A DNA stretch of 46,012 nucleotides from Azoarcus sp. GTDB taxonomy: Bacteria > Pseudomonadota > Gammaproteobacteria > Burkholderiales > Rhodocyclaceae. A program made the translations under genes and the position numbers. Positions 36,839-44,703 of this stretch are shown in pieces. Where the stretch lies: assembly GCA_031289095.1 (NCBI GenBank), contig JAITQD010000034.1, positions 1 to 46,012 of the forward strand, written 5' to 3'. Under the pieces are notes generated by a model. The model had not been told where the DNA came from. It made no database searches and worked only from the letters and a program-made list of their open reading frames with translations. Numbering within the stretch: the stretch's first letter is position 1; each line of letters opens with the position of its first letter.

Positions 36839-37185
36839 TGGCCTATTTCCCGAATCGCGGCGACATCGTTCATCTCCAGTTCGACCCCGCCTCCGGTCAC
36901 GAAATGAAAGGCCCGCATTTCGGCTTCGTGGTCAGCGGCAAGGAATTCAACCGGCAGGGCTTGGCAATGATCTGCCCGGTCTCCCAAGGCGCGACTGCAA
37001 CGGCGCGCACATACGGCACCGTTGTCACACTGATGGGCAGCGGAACGGACACACAAGGCGCGATCCACTGCCATCAATTGAAATCTCTGGACTGGCGTGC
37101 ACGTAACGCCCGCTTCAAGGAAACCGTACCGCAAGGCATTGTCGATGAAGTGTTGGCGCGGTTGGAAGCGATTTTGTTCACCTGA
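36838..37185 (+). CDS. mazF: MazF-like endoribonuclease toxin
   Basis: A 115-aa toxin of the MazF/PemK family, which cuts mRNA at short sequences. It shows the opening PNRGDIVHLQFDPASGHEMKG (GD and the conserved region around the catalytic Arg/Lys), HFGFVVSGKEFN, ICPVSQG and the C-terminal helix QGIVDEVLARLEAIL. Length and order fit a complete toxin. It directly follows the antitoxin gene with the TGATG overlap. Confidence 0.9.
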   Translation: MAYFPNRGDIVHLQFDPASGHEMKGPHFGFVVSGKEFNRQGLAMICPVSQGATATARTYGTVVTLMGSGTDTQGAIHCHQLKSLDWRARNARFKETVPQGIVDEVLARLEAILFT

Positions 37186-37262
37186 CTTGGAAAGTCGCGC
37201 CCGGCGCGGCTGAATTCTGCGGGGCTGAAACTGGAACGTGTGGGTGGATCTGATAAATAAAG

Positions 37263-37460
37263 TCATCTTGCTGTATTCTGAATCAGAATAGCATATCGCT
37301 CATCCTCAAAGACTTGCTTCCAGCACCCGCTTGCCAGTGCCACCTGACGGATTGCCATCTCGCGCCGAAGCAACATGGCTTGAGGCTTGAACAGATCGAG
37401 CAACTTTTCCCATTCTGGTGCGGCACGGCTGGCAGGATCGAGATCGCTGTTATCGCCCAT
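37263..37460 (-). CDS. Doubtful small ORF between mazF and darP
   Basis: A possible 65-aa protein (start MGDNSDLDPASRAAPEWEKLL) with sensible composition, for example LDLFKPQAMLLRREMAIRQVALASGCWKQVFEDE. It lies downstream of darP on the same strand. The purine-rich stretch GGGAGG lies directly against the ATG, too close for a normal ribosome binding site. No family is recognised. The rest of 37186-37531 holds no other gene. Confidence 0.25.
   Translation of the reverse strand: MGDNSDLDPASRAAPEWEKLLDLFKPQAMLLRREMAIRQVALASGCWKQVFEDERYAILIQNTAR
37274..37290. repeat. Perfect 17-bp palindrome
   Basis: Arms TATTCTGA and TCAGAATA around a single central A. It lies 89 bases after mazF in an AT-richer patch, inside the 3' part of the doubtful small ORF. 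Could be an operator or a chance palindrome. Confidence 0.45.
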
Positions 37461-37531
37461 CCTCCCCTGCCGACATGCAAGAAACCGCCAGCTACGCAAC
37501 TCGGCTTCGACGGGGACAAGGCGATGAAAAA

Positions 37532-38062
37532 CTACACTTGGCCCTCGTCGTCATTGATGTCACGCAAAACTCTGAAAATTTCGCGGTATGCCTTGGGGGG
37601 GCGTTGCTGTTCGCGCTCTTTCAGGGCGTTGCGCCGCAGGAGGCGCAAACGCTGTATATCGGCTTGCGGCCAATCGTTGGCGATGCGTTCGACGACTTTT
37701 TCATCAGCCAGCAGATCGTCGCGCAGGCGTTCCAGCCGGTGCTGGCGCGCAGCCTCCCCCACCGCCAGACCGCGCAGGGCGTCGAGCCGGGTGCGTATCG
37801 GTTCCGGATCGACGCCGCGCATGAGCTTGCCGACATATTGCATCTGACGGCGCAGAGCCTCGTGCTTGCCGGCGAAGCGGCGCGCTTCGGCAATGGCGAG
37901 GGCAAGCGCCTCAGGCAAGGGGATTTTCTTCAGTTGCCCGGACGGCAACGCCGCCAGTTCCGCCCCCAGATCCTGGAGCGCCTGCATTTCCCGCTTGCGA
38001 CTGCTTTTGCTCGGCGGTTCGCCGGGAAGGGGTGGCGGAAAGGAATCGGGATGAAAAACCAT
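37532..38062 (-). CDS. darP: Ribosome biogenesis factor DarP (YjgA, DUF615)
   Basis: A 176-aa, strongly helical basic protein of the YjgA/DarP family, an assembly factor of the 50S subunit in E. coli. Recognisable parts are KSSRKREMQALQDLGAELAALP, ARRFAGKHEALRRQMQYVGKLMR and the C-terminal LRLLRRNALKEREQQRPPKAYREIFR. The conserved divergent pair with pmbA supports the call. ATG 38062 gives the usual length. Confidence 0.95.
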   Translation of the reverse strand: MVFHPDSFPPPLPGEPPSKSSRKREMQALQDLGAELAALPSGQLKKIPLPEALALAIAEARRFAGKHEALRRQMQYVGKLMRGVDPEPIRTRLDALRGLAVGEAARQHRLERLRDDLLADEKVVERIANDWPQADIQRLRLLRRNALKEREQQRPPKAYREIFRVLRDINDDEGQV

Positions 38063-38127
38063 GACAGATCGCGGGCAAGGAGCATGAGCGGGGTAAGATT
38101 ATAGCTTTGCTCACCCGCCCTTCATCC

Positions 38128-39471
38128 ATGATCTCCAACTCCGGTTTTTCCTACACTCAGCCCCAACTGCAAGAGATTGCCGCCGATATTCTCAAGTACG
38201 CCCGCAAAAAGGGCGCTTCGGCCTGCGAAACGGACATTTCTGAGAGCTTCGGCCAGTCGGTTTCGGTACGCAAAGGCGCGGTGGAGACCATCGAATACAA
38301 CCGCGACAAAGGCATCGGCGTCACGGTTTACCTCGGCCAGCAGCGCGGACAGGCGAGTACGTCCGATTTTTCCCGCGCCGCGTTGAAGGCTGCGGTCGAC
38401 GCGGCTTTGTCGATCGCCCGTTTCACCGCCCCCGATCCCTGCGCCGGGCTTGCCGACAAGACGCTGATGGCGCGCGATTGCCCCGATCTCGACTTGTTCC
38501 ACCCTTGGGATATGCCGGTGGCCGACGCCATCGCCCTGGCGCGCCGCTGCGAAGAAGCCGCGTTCGCGGTCGATCCGCTGATCCGCAATTCCGAAGGCGC
38601 GGGCGTCTCGACGCAACAATCGCATTTTGTTTCCGCCAACAGCCTCGGCTTCGTGGGCGGTTTCGCCAACAGTCGGCATTCCCTGTCGTGCGCAGTCATC
38701 GCCGGGGAAGGCGACACCATGCAGCGGGAGTTCTGGTACGACGACCGCCGCGACGCCGCCGACCTGACTGCCGCTGAGGAGGTCGGGCGCATCGCTGGCG
38801 AACGGGCGCTGGCTCGCCACGGCGCAAGAAGAATCCGTACCCGCGAGGCCCCGGTCGTTTTCGAGGCGCCGCTTGCAGTGAGTCTCATCGGCAACTTCGT
38901 GCAAGCAACGAGCGGCGGCGCGCTTTACCGCCATGCCAGCTTTCTGCTCGATGCGCTCGGCCAGCCGGTGTTCTCGCCAGTGGTCAGCATCGGCGAACGC
39001 CCGCACCTTCCAAAAGCGTTCGGCGCAAGCTGGTTCGACGGCGACGGCGTCGCCACCCAGGATCGAGAGGTGGTGATCGACGGCGTGCTGCAAGGCTATT
39101 TCCTCTCCGTCTATACCGCGCGCAAGCTCGGACTCCAGACCACAGGCAACGCGGGCGGCTCCCACAACCTGCGGGTCAAGGCCGGCGACGACGATCTCGC
39201 CGCCATCCTGAAAAAAATGGACAGGGGGCTGCTTGTCACTGAACTCCTCGGGCACGGCGTCAATTACGTCACCGGCGACTATTCGCGCGGCGCGGCGGGT
39301 TTCTGGGTAGAAAAAGGTCGGATCAAGCACCCGGTACAGGAAGTCACGATTGCCGGCAACCTGCGCGACATGTTCCGCAACATCGTTGCGGTGGGCAACG
39401 ACGCCTTGCCGCGCGGGGCCAAGCATTGCGGCTCGGTGCTGATTGAACGCATGAAAATCGCCGGACGGTGA
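38128..39471 (+). CDS. pmbA: Metalloprotease TldE/PmbA
   Basis: A 447-aa protein of the TldD/TldE family. With TldD, TldE forms a heterodimeric zinc protease that processes small peptides such as microcin B17 and helps degrade CcdA. TldE itself lacks the HExxxH motif, as is seen here. Features are ADILKYARKKGASACETDIS, the segment VRKGAVETIEYNRDKGIGVTVY and the C-terminal LLVTELLGHGVNYVTGDYSRGAAGFWVE. ATG 38128 is preferred; an upstream ATG 38107 would overlap the region before darP. It is divergent from darP. Confidence 0.95.
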   Translation: MISNSGFSYTQPQLQEIAADILKYARKKGASACETDISESFGQSVSVRKGAVETIEYNRDKGIGVTVYLGQQRGQASTSDFSRAALKAAVDAALSIARFTAPDPCAGLADKTLMARDCPDLDLFHPWDMPVADAIALARRCEEAAFAVDPLIRNSEGAGVSTQQSHFVSANSLGFVGGFANSRHSLSCAVIAGEGDTMQREFWYDDRRDAADLTAAEEVGRIAGERALARHGARRIRTREAPVVFEAPLAVSLIGNFVQATSGGALYRHASFLLDALGQPVFSPVVSIGERPHLPKAFGASWFDGDGVATQDREVVIDGVLQGYFLSVYTARKLGLQTTGNAGGSHNLRVKAGDDDLAAILKKMDRGLLVTELLGHGVNYVTGDYSRGAAGFWVEKGRIKHPVQEVTIAGNLRDMFRNIVAVGNDALPRGAKHCGSVLIERMKIAGR

Positions 39472-39521
39472 CGGCGACGAAATTCCCGCAAGCTTGCTGT
39501 TCCTCCTGCATTGAGGTCATC

Positions 39522-39539
39522 TTGCAATAATCGTTGCAA
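39522..39539. promoter_or_regulatory. Paired TTGCAA palindromes before the ubiquitin-like operon
   Basis: TTGCAA at 39522-39527 and 39534-39539, six bases apart; each is its own reverse complement and the whole 18-bp block is a near-palindrome. It lies 23 bases before the first gene of the operon, a good place for an operator. Confidence 0.4.
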
Positions 39540-39562
39540 ATCACCTCGGCAGGAGAACCGAA

Positions 39563-40009
39563 ATGATTACGCGACGGCAATTGCTGGAATGGGAGGTGCG
39601 GGAAATCGGGCAATGGCTGGCCTGCTTTTCCGGCCGCGATTTGCACCCGCAGGCGGGCCTTGGCAAGCACATTGGTACTTTGTGGATTCGGGACTATCCG
39701 CTGCCCGATAAATACGCGCCTGAAGACCGCTTCGATCTCTTCGTCGATATCACCGGTTTTCCCGAAACTTCGCCGCGCGGCATCTACCTGAAAGAGACCG
39801 ACGCCAACCATGCCCTGCTGGCAAAGTTGCGGCAGAAATTCAACGTATTCGAAAACGGCGCGGTCTTCCATGAGGCAAAAAGCGCCCCTGGCTATGCATG
39901 GATTTGCTTTGGCTACCTGCACGGCTGGCAATACAACATTCGCCACCCGAACCGGAGCGATAACCTCTGGAAGATGTTCATGAATTTCTGGCGTGTACTG
40001 GGAGACTGA
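39563..40009 (+). CDS. Prokaryotic E2-like (ubiquitin-conjugating fold) protein
   Basis: A 148-aa protein judged to be E2-like from the segment FDLFVDITGFPETSPRGIYLKE (57-78), which matches the strand-turn-strand with conserved Pro of the UBC fold (compare GFP.t.P.giyL). The candidate catalytic residue is Cys115 in YAWICFGYLHGW; Cys21 is the only other cysteine. This is a motif reading, not a database match. An AGGAG ribosome binding site precedes ATG 39563. The next gene, a JAB-E1 fusion, starts three bases after its stop, and E2-E1-JAB clustering is the hallmark of prokaryotic ubiquitin-like conjugation systems. Confidence 0.7.
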   Translation: MITRRQLLEWEVREIGQWLACFSGRDLHPQAGLGKHIGTLWIRDYPLPDKYAPEDRFDLFVDITGFPETSPRGIYLKETDANHALLAKLRQKFNVFENGAVFHEAKSAPGYAWICFGYLHGWQYNIRHPNRSDNLWKMFMNFWRVLGD

Positions 40010-40012
40010 CCC

Positions 40013-41506
40013 ATGGATCGCATCAGGATCACACACGCGGTAGCGGAAAAGTTGCGCGCCCTTCATCTCGCCCCCGGCAAACGGACGGAAGCCCTGAGCT
40101 ACGCATTTGCCAACGCGCTGGAAACGGAACGTGGCGATCTGGTCGTGGTCATGGCAGACCCGGAAAACGTTTTCCTTCTCGCGCCAAACTGCTATCGCGC
40201 CCAGGACGCCGCCCACTTGACGGTACACCCTGACGTACGAGCCGGCGTAATCTGCCGCGGCATCGACGAAAAACGCAAGGCGCTCACCGTCGTCGATATT
40301 CACGACCACTGGTTCGCCCGCGATGCCGCCTTCTCCGGCACCGATGACCGCGATGACCTGCGCGCGGCCCGCCTCATGCGCAAGGACTTCGTCCCCCACC
40401 TCGAACCGGGCCGGGAAATCCACCTGGTTTCCATCCTGATCGCACGCGAAGGCTGGCGCGCACGCCGGGTGGTATGGGACGACACCGGGCGGCCCGTTTT
40501 CCGGGACGTACTGGTCGACATCCCAGGCGACCGCCACGAACGCCACGGTCTGGCCCCGGACACGAAACTCGCCTGGCAACACCGCCAAAGCGCCATGATT
40601 TCGCCGGCGCATCGCGCTGCCTTGCGCTCCCTGCGGGTTGCGCTGGCGGGCGGCGGCGGTACCGGTTCGATCATGCTGGAGGCGCTGCTGCGGCTGGGCA
40701 TCCAGCACATCGACGTCATCGACGGCGACGCCATCGAAGCCAGCAACCTCAACCGCCTGCAAGGCGCCTCGTTCTCTGACGTCTGTCGCAACAAGGCGGA
40801 ATTCCTGGCGGCCCGGGCCAGGATGATGTTCGACAATGCCGACGTGCGCGCCATCCCCATGATGGCGCATGCCGGCATGGCGGTGCAGGCGCTCCAGGGC
40901 GCCGACCTGATCATCGGCTGCGTCGACAACCATGAGACCCGCTGGTTTCTCAACCAGGTTGCCGTGCAGTACGCGATACCCTGGTTCGATTGCGCCACCG
41001 CGGTCACCACCGGCGCGGGCGGCTCCCCCGTCTTTCTGAGCACGATGAATGCCGTCATTCCCGGACGGACGGCCTGCGGCCACTGCTCGACCGTCACCTT
41101 TTACGAGCGCAAGCGGCCCGCCGCCTTTCTGAGTATGGAAACCCTGGCAGAACAGCGCGCCGCCGGCTACATCCTGGACGAACCCGAAGCCGCTTCCCCC
41201 TCCATCTATTTCCTCAACATGCAGACGGTATCCACCCTCATTCGTGAACTCATGAACTGGTTTTGCGGCTGGACACCGCCGGCCATCAACGTCTTCCAGC
41301 GTAGTGACGACACCCGGGCCGAACGGCTGGATCTGAACGCCGAAGCCTCTCTCGTCAGGCCGCGCGATACCTGTCCGGTTTGCGGCACCCTGCTCGGGCG
41401 CTGTCAGGAAGACGAACTGCCGCACGCAGGACGCAGCCTGCAAGCTTGCCACAAAGGCGAAACCGCCCGGACGGCATCAAAATTCAACCACGAAGAACCT
41501 TCCTGA
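40013..41506 (+). CDS. JAB (JAMM) protease - E1-like (ThiF) adenylyltransferase fusion
   Basis: A 497-aa two-domain protein. The N-terminal part (about 1-175) resembles a JAB deubiquitinase-type metalloprotease: Glu26 in RTEALSY, His97-x-His99, Ser108 and Asp111 in IHDHWFARDAAFSGTD fit the JAMM pattern. The E1 domain follows: ATP loop LAGGGGTGS (211-219), the D-x-D-x-IE-x-SNLNR motif at 237-248, and a candidate catalytic Cys327 in PWFDCATA. Two CxxC pairs (355/358 and 454/457) should hold a structural zinc. It should activate a modifier by adenylylation and pass it to the E2-like protein. No obvious ubiquitin-like protein ending in Gly-Gly is in the window. Confidence 0.85.
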   Translation: MDRIRITHAVAEKLRALHLAPGKRTEALSYAFANALETERGDLVVVMADPENVFLLAPNCYRAQDAAHLTVHPDVRAGVICRGIDEKRKALTVVDIHDHWFARDAAFSGTDDRDDLRAARLMRKDFVPHLEPGREIHLVSILIAREGWRARRVVWDDTGRPVFRDVLVDIPGDRHERHGLAPDTKLAWQHRQSAMISPAHRAALRSLRVALAGGGGTGSIMLEALLRLGIQHIDVIDGDAIEASNLNRLQGASFSDVCRNKAEFLAARARMMFDNADVRAIPMMAHAGMAVQALQGADLIIGCVDNHETRWFLNQVAVQYAIPWFDCATAVTTGAGGSPVFLSTMNAVIPGRTACGHCSTVTFYERKRPAAFLSMETLAEQRAAGYILDEPEAASPSIYFLNMQTVSTLIRELMNWFCGWTPPAINVFQRSDDTRAERLDLNAEASLVRPRDTCPVCGTLLGRCQEDELPHAGRSLQACHKGETARTASKFNHEEPS

Positions 41507-41526
41507 CCCGCAAAGGAGAATGTGCC

Positions 41527-41778
41527 ATGGCCACCTTTAACGCCAATAAGTTCACCAAGATTATTCTTGACGGCGAAGAGCGCCGTATTGGCAGCGATAC
41601 GCGCTATTGCGACATCGTGCCCGAAAATACGTCATCGGTTGAAATTCTCGAGCCGGAAAATGGCAAGACGCGCCTCATTCCGCGCGAGGACTTCCAAAGC
41701 AGCGTCACGCCAGGGGCATACCATACGAATCAGACAGCCGTCGAGAAAGGAGCCGTTCCCCGCCATCAGGACGACTGA
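41527..41778 (+). CDS. Unrecognised 83-aa protein of the ubiquitin-like operon
   Basis: A small soluble protein with a strong ribosome binding site (AAAGGAG) at ATG 41527, starting 20 bases after the E1 gene. It could be mostly beta-strand: KFTKIILDGEERRIG, CDIVPENTSSVEILE and GKTRLIPREDF alternate charged and hydrophobic residues. The position makes it a candidate modifier or substrate, but the C terminus (PRHQDD) is not Gly-Gly and would need trimming. One cysteine (Cys28). I cannot assign a family. Confidence 0.75.
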   Translation: MATFNANKFTKIILDGEERRIGSDTRYCDIVPENTSSVEILEPENGKTRLIPREDFQSSVTPGAYHTNQTAVEKGAVPRHQDD

Positions 41779-41798
41779 CGTTCCAGTCAGAGGCCAGG

Positions 41799-42956
41799 AT
41801 GATGAACGCAGCGGACTTCTTTGCCGATCTTGATTTTTTTGCCCGTTTGGGCCGCATCGGTTCCGCGCCGCTGTCCTTGTGGGCCGAAACGTTGAGGCCG
41901 GAAATCGGCACACAGGCGCACATTATCTGCCACTGCGGCGAAAACGTCCGTGCCACCCTGGACGGACGGTCGTTCGGTGATCGCGGCGGTCTGGTGGCGG
42001 ACGGTCACGTGCTGGTTTTCGGCGTAGCGCAAGATCGTCCGTATATCGTGCACCTCGAAGACGACGATGGCCAGACGTGTGAAATTGTGCTCCAACCGGC
42101 GGTGGACATTCCCGAAATGACCCGGCTGACGCTTCCCGCACGCCCGGACTACGCAGAGGGGGTAATTCATTGTGCGCTGGCAACGGAAAAAACTCATGAC
42201 ATCACCGCAAAGTACCGCGCCCCAGGCCGGGACTGGCGCAGCCTGCCCATGCGGGGAGAGGCTTTTGACCTGCCAGTGGAAACCCGGGCGCCGCACCGCA
42301 TCGACCTGTGCATCACCGTTGCCTCGCGTCACGCCCGTTTTACCGAACGCGCCAGGCGCACTTACGAAGCGCAGGTCGACATCCAGCATCCATTACCCAT
42401 CTGCCGCCTGGACGCCGTAGCGCAACCCATCCACCGTTTCGACGCACGGGAACTAGAACTACGGTTTCTGTACCATGACGGCGTAGTGGTCTGTCACGCC
42501 GGTGCGCGGCACGCTTTCGGCCCCGGGCATGCCGTGCACCGCCTGGTGCTCGACACCGCCACGGTTGGCGAACAACCGGTGATGGTTGAACTGCGTGGGC
42601 GGGATGGCGCGCTGCGGCATGAAGTCTTTTTCATACCGGTGCTACCTCGCCCTCATACCGTGAGCGTCACCCGGCTGGAAGACGGCTGTCACGTTGCCAT
42701 TGGCGGCGCCGTCGCCGCGACGCTGACGGTTCCCGCCCGTCATTATCAACATTCTTTTCCCAGTGAAGGGGGCCGCATCCGACACGCCCTTCGCTTGCCG
42801 GCCACCGCCCATATCGACGCCATCGACGACCAAGGCGGCGCGCATCGCACCACGCTCACCTTGTCGCCGCCACGCCCGGTGGCGCACCCTTTGCCACCCA
42901 TGAGAAAGATCGCTTTCCGCCTCGCTCAAACAGCGGGAAACATGAAAAACGTATAA
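41799..42956 (+). CDS. Unrecognised 385-aa protein of the ubiquitin-like operon
   Basis: The last gene of the operon, starting 20 bases after the 83-aa gene; start ATG 41799 or 41802. The protein looks beta-rich and soluble, with repeated strand-like blocks such as DGHVLVFGVAQDRPYIVHLEDDD, RIDLCITVASRHARF and VSVTRLEDGCHVAIGGAVAATLTV, and no signal peptide or membrane helix. A histidine-rich part (HDGVVVCHAGARHAFGPGHAVHR) is notable. It has no motif I can name. It is probably the variable or target-specific part of the system, but this is inference from position only. Confidence 0.75.
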   Translation: MMNAADFFADLDFFARLGRIGSAPLSLWAETLRPEIGTQAHIICHCGENVRATLDGRSFGDRGGLVADGHVLVFGVAQDRPYIVHLEDDDGQTCEIVLQPAVDIPEMTRLTLPARPDYAEGVIHCALATEKTHDITAKYRAPGRDWRSLPMRGEAFDLPVETRAPHRIDLCITVASRHARFTERARRTYEAQVDIQHPLPICRLDAVAQPIHRFDARELELRFLYHDGVVVCHAGARHAFGPGHAVHRLVLDTATVGEQPVMVELRGRDGALRHEVFFIPVLPRPHTVSVTRLEDGCHVAIGGAVAATLTVPARHYQHSFPSEGGRIRHALRLPATAHIDAIDDQGGAHRTTLTLSPPRPVAHPLPPMRKIAFRLAQTAGNMKNV

Positions 42957-43098
42957 TCTGAAAGATTGGCAACACAATGATTATTGATGAAAAAAACACA
43001 TCTTCCCGATGCGTTGTCAAGAAAACTTGCCCACTACCGCATTTCGTGCAAGAATGTCGTGGTAAGGTGCTGAATCGTTTTGATAATTTTGCTACACT
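42957..43098 (+). promoter_or_regulatory. AT-richer stretch before the CRISPR array, candidate leader
   Basis: About 140 bases, clearly lower in GC than the flanking genes, with no gene. It includes GATAAT and GCTACACT just before the first repeat, which could give a -10 box on the plus strand. The array may instead be read from the other side (see the repeat entry), so leader status is uncertain. Confidence 0.4.
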
Positions 43099-43333
43099 GT
43101 TTCGGGAGCCCTGAATGTGGAAGGGATTAAGACTTTTGGCAAAGACTTTTTCGTCTTTACCTATAGGTTTCGGGAGCCCTGAATGTGGAAGGGATTAAGA
43201 CATTGCTTCGGCTAGATGTCCGGTTTGTTTTGTTTCGGGAGCCCTGAATGTGAAGGGATTAAGACAGTAAGTTTGCTTCGTCAATGGCTTCTATACCCGT
43301 TTCGGGAGCCCTGAATGTGGAAGGGATTAAGAC
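43099..43333. CRISPR. CRISPR array, four 35-nt repeats and three spacers
   Basis: Repeats at 43099-43133, 43167-43201, 43232-43265 and 43299-43333. Each starts GTTTCGGGAG and ends GGGATTAAGAC; the third lacks one G (34 nt). Spacers are 33, 30 and 33 nt. Read on the minus strand the repeat ends in GAAAC, the usual 3' end of many type I and III repeats, which would favour minus-strand transcription from the cas2 side. Fifty-four bases separate the array from the cas2 stop, and no fifth repeat is seen there. The array lies between the ubiquitin-like operon and the cas genes. No effector genes are visible in the window. Confidence 0.95.
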
Positions 43334-43387
43334 GATTCTCGTTTCTGCAGCTTCTTTTTCGCCCACGACCAAGCCATGACACAGGTA

Positions 43388-43666
43388 TCAAACCACCCAT
43401 ACCCTTTGCATCGCAGGAAAACCCGCTTTATCCCATGCCAAGGCGAACGCCATATCCTGCCCGCACAGCGGATAAAAACGCACCTTGTCTTCCACCGGAT
43501 CGGCCAGCGCCGCCAATTCCAGCCGCAGACGCTGCCAGCAGTCGCGGTTCAGATCACATTCGAACACGCTTTTCTGAATGCGCCGACCAAAACCTTCCAA
43601 CAGCCTGCTGATGCGCAGACGGCGGCGGTTATCGGGAATGTCGTAGGCGACGACGAAAAAGCTCAT
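43388..43666 (-). CDS. cas2: CRISPR-associated protein Cas2
   Basis: A 92-aa Cas2. The start is MSFFVVAYDIPDNRRRLRIS with the conserved first-strand Asp, followed by the RAMP-like ferredoxin fold and RIQKSVFECDL, and it ends RVWVV as usual. Cas2 bridges two Cas1 dimers in the integrase that inserts spacers. It overlaps the Cas1-Cas2 fusion gene by four bases (ATGA). It is the second Cas2 domain in this cluster. Confidence 0.93.
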   Translation of the reverse strand: MSFFVVAYDIPDNRRRLRISRLLEGFGRRIQKSVFECDLNRDCWQRLRLELAALADPVEDKVRFYPLCGQDMAFALAWDKAGFPAMQRVWVV

Positions 43667-44703
43667 AACACCCATACCCGCTGGTCGACGTTGCGCTCGC
43701 CTATGCCAAGCCAGCCGATTTCTGGCTCGCACGCTGCGCAGAATGGGTAGGCGCGCAAAGAATCGGTTTCGGCATTCAGCATTCCGGCAAGGCGAGCAAA
43801 GTAAAACTTGGCCTCGTCCACGGTCAACCGGCACTCGAACACCGAGCGCTGTACCCGTTCGCCGAAGGCCGACAGCACCTGCTCCACCTTGCGCCGACAC
43901 CGGTCGTCGCCAATGTCGTAGGTCACCATCCATAAGCGGCGCATGGCAACCCCGTGCTCAGACCCTAGCCAAGTAAGGCCCGTATGGGGCACACCTTCCG
44001 GCACCAAGGCGCGGGCATAGCGCGCCGCCTGAGCACGCAGGAGGCGATACAGGCTGATTTTTTCCTCCCCTTCACGGCTTGCCACCGGCGCAGCCATACG
44101 GGCTTCGAGGCGGGCAATCAGGAGTTGCTTTGCTGCGGGCTGCATCCGACACATGGCGTTGACGCCATCAGGCAGTTCGAAATCCTCGTCTGGGTCGAGC
44201 GCGTGTTTGCGCGCAAGCGTCAACACGACGGCATCGACCACCAGGGGACGGAACTCTTCCATCAGATCACACACTAGGGACGGACGCCCAGCCACCTGGG
44301 CATGCAAATGACCCAGGCCGGGATGCAGGCGTAACTTGAGCAGGGTGGCATGGAGCGTGTGGAACAGCACCGAGTAACCATAGGAAAGCATGGCGTTGAT
44401 CGGGTCACGCGGCGGCATGCGGTTACGACCATCAAACCGCCAAGGCGGTGGCAGCAGTTCGGCAAAAGCAGCAAAATAGGCGCGCGCCGCACGTCCTTCA
44501 TGACCGCGCAGGACACCGAGTTCGTCGATGCGGTCGAGCCGCGCCAGACTGCGTTCGAGAACCGACATGGCGCGCTCGGCCCGCCCGGATGGCGTACGAC
44601 GCACGAAGCGACGCAGCAGGATACGGCAGTTGTGGAGTTTGCCGCGTATGCAGGCACGCGCAACGGCCACAGTGAAAGCGGGGTTGCCATCACGTTGTTG
44701 CCG
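43663..44703 (-). pseudogene. cas1: Cas1 catalytic domain fused in frame to a Cas2 domain (5' end lost)
   Basis: The Cas1 C-terminal helical domain runs from about AFTVAVARACIRGKLHNCR with the catalytic triad intact: Glu in RGHEGRAARAYF, His in GLGHLH and Glu in LVCDLMEEFRP. Most of the N-terminal beta domain is missing: the frame upstream closes at TGA 44704-44706. The frame then runs without a stop into a complete Cas2 of 93 residues from 43944 (MRRLWMVTYDIGDDR to RVWVL). The fusion is therefore direct and in frame, although the Cas2 might also be started separately at ATG 43944. In homologues this Cas1 continues from a reverse transcriptase domain, here the broken segment at 44702-45227. 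Likely inactive as Cas1 unless the frameshift is an assembly error. Confidence 0.82.

Noticed and set aside
39344-41452. A 702-codon minus-strand open frame opposite pmbA and the ubiquitin-like genes
   Set aside because: The plus-strand genes have motifs, ribosome binding sites and tight spacing; the antisense product has none.
39563-41506. A CBASS type II locus
   Set aside because: No CD-NTase or effector gene is present, and E2 and E1 are separate while JAB is fused to E1, unlike Cap2/Cap3.
43334-43387. A possible fourth spacer or extra repeat after the last CRISPR repeat
   Set aside because: No further repeat follows; the stretch runs straight into the cas2 stop.
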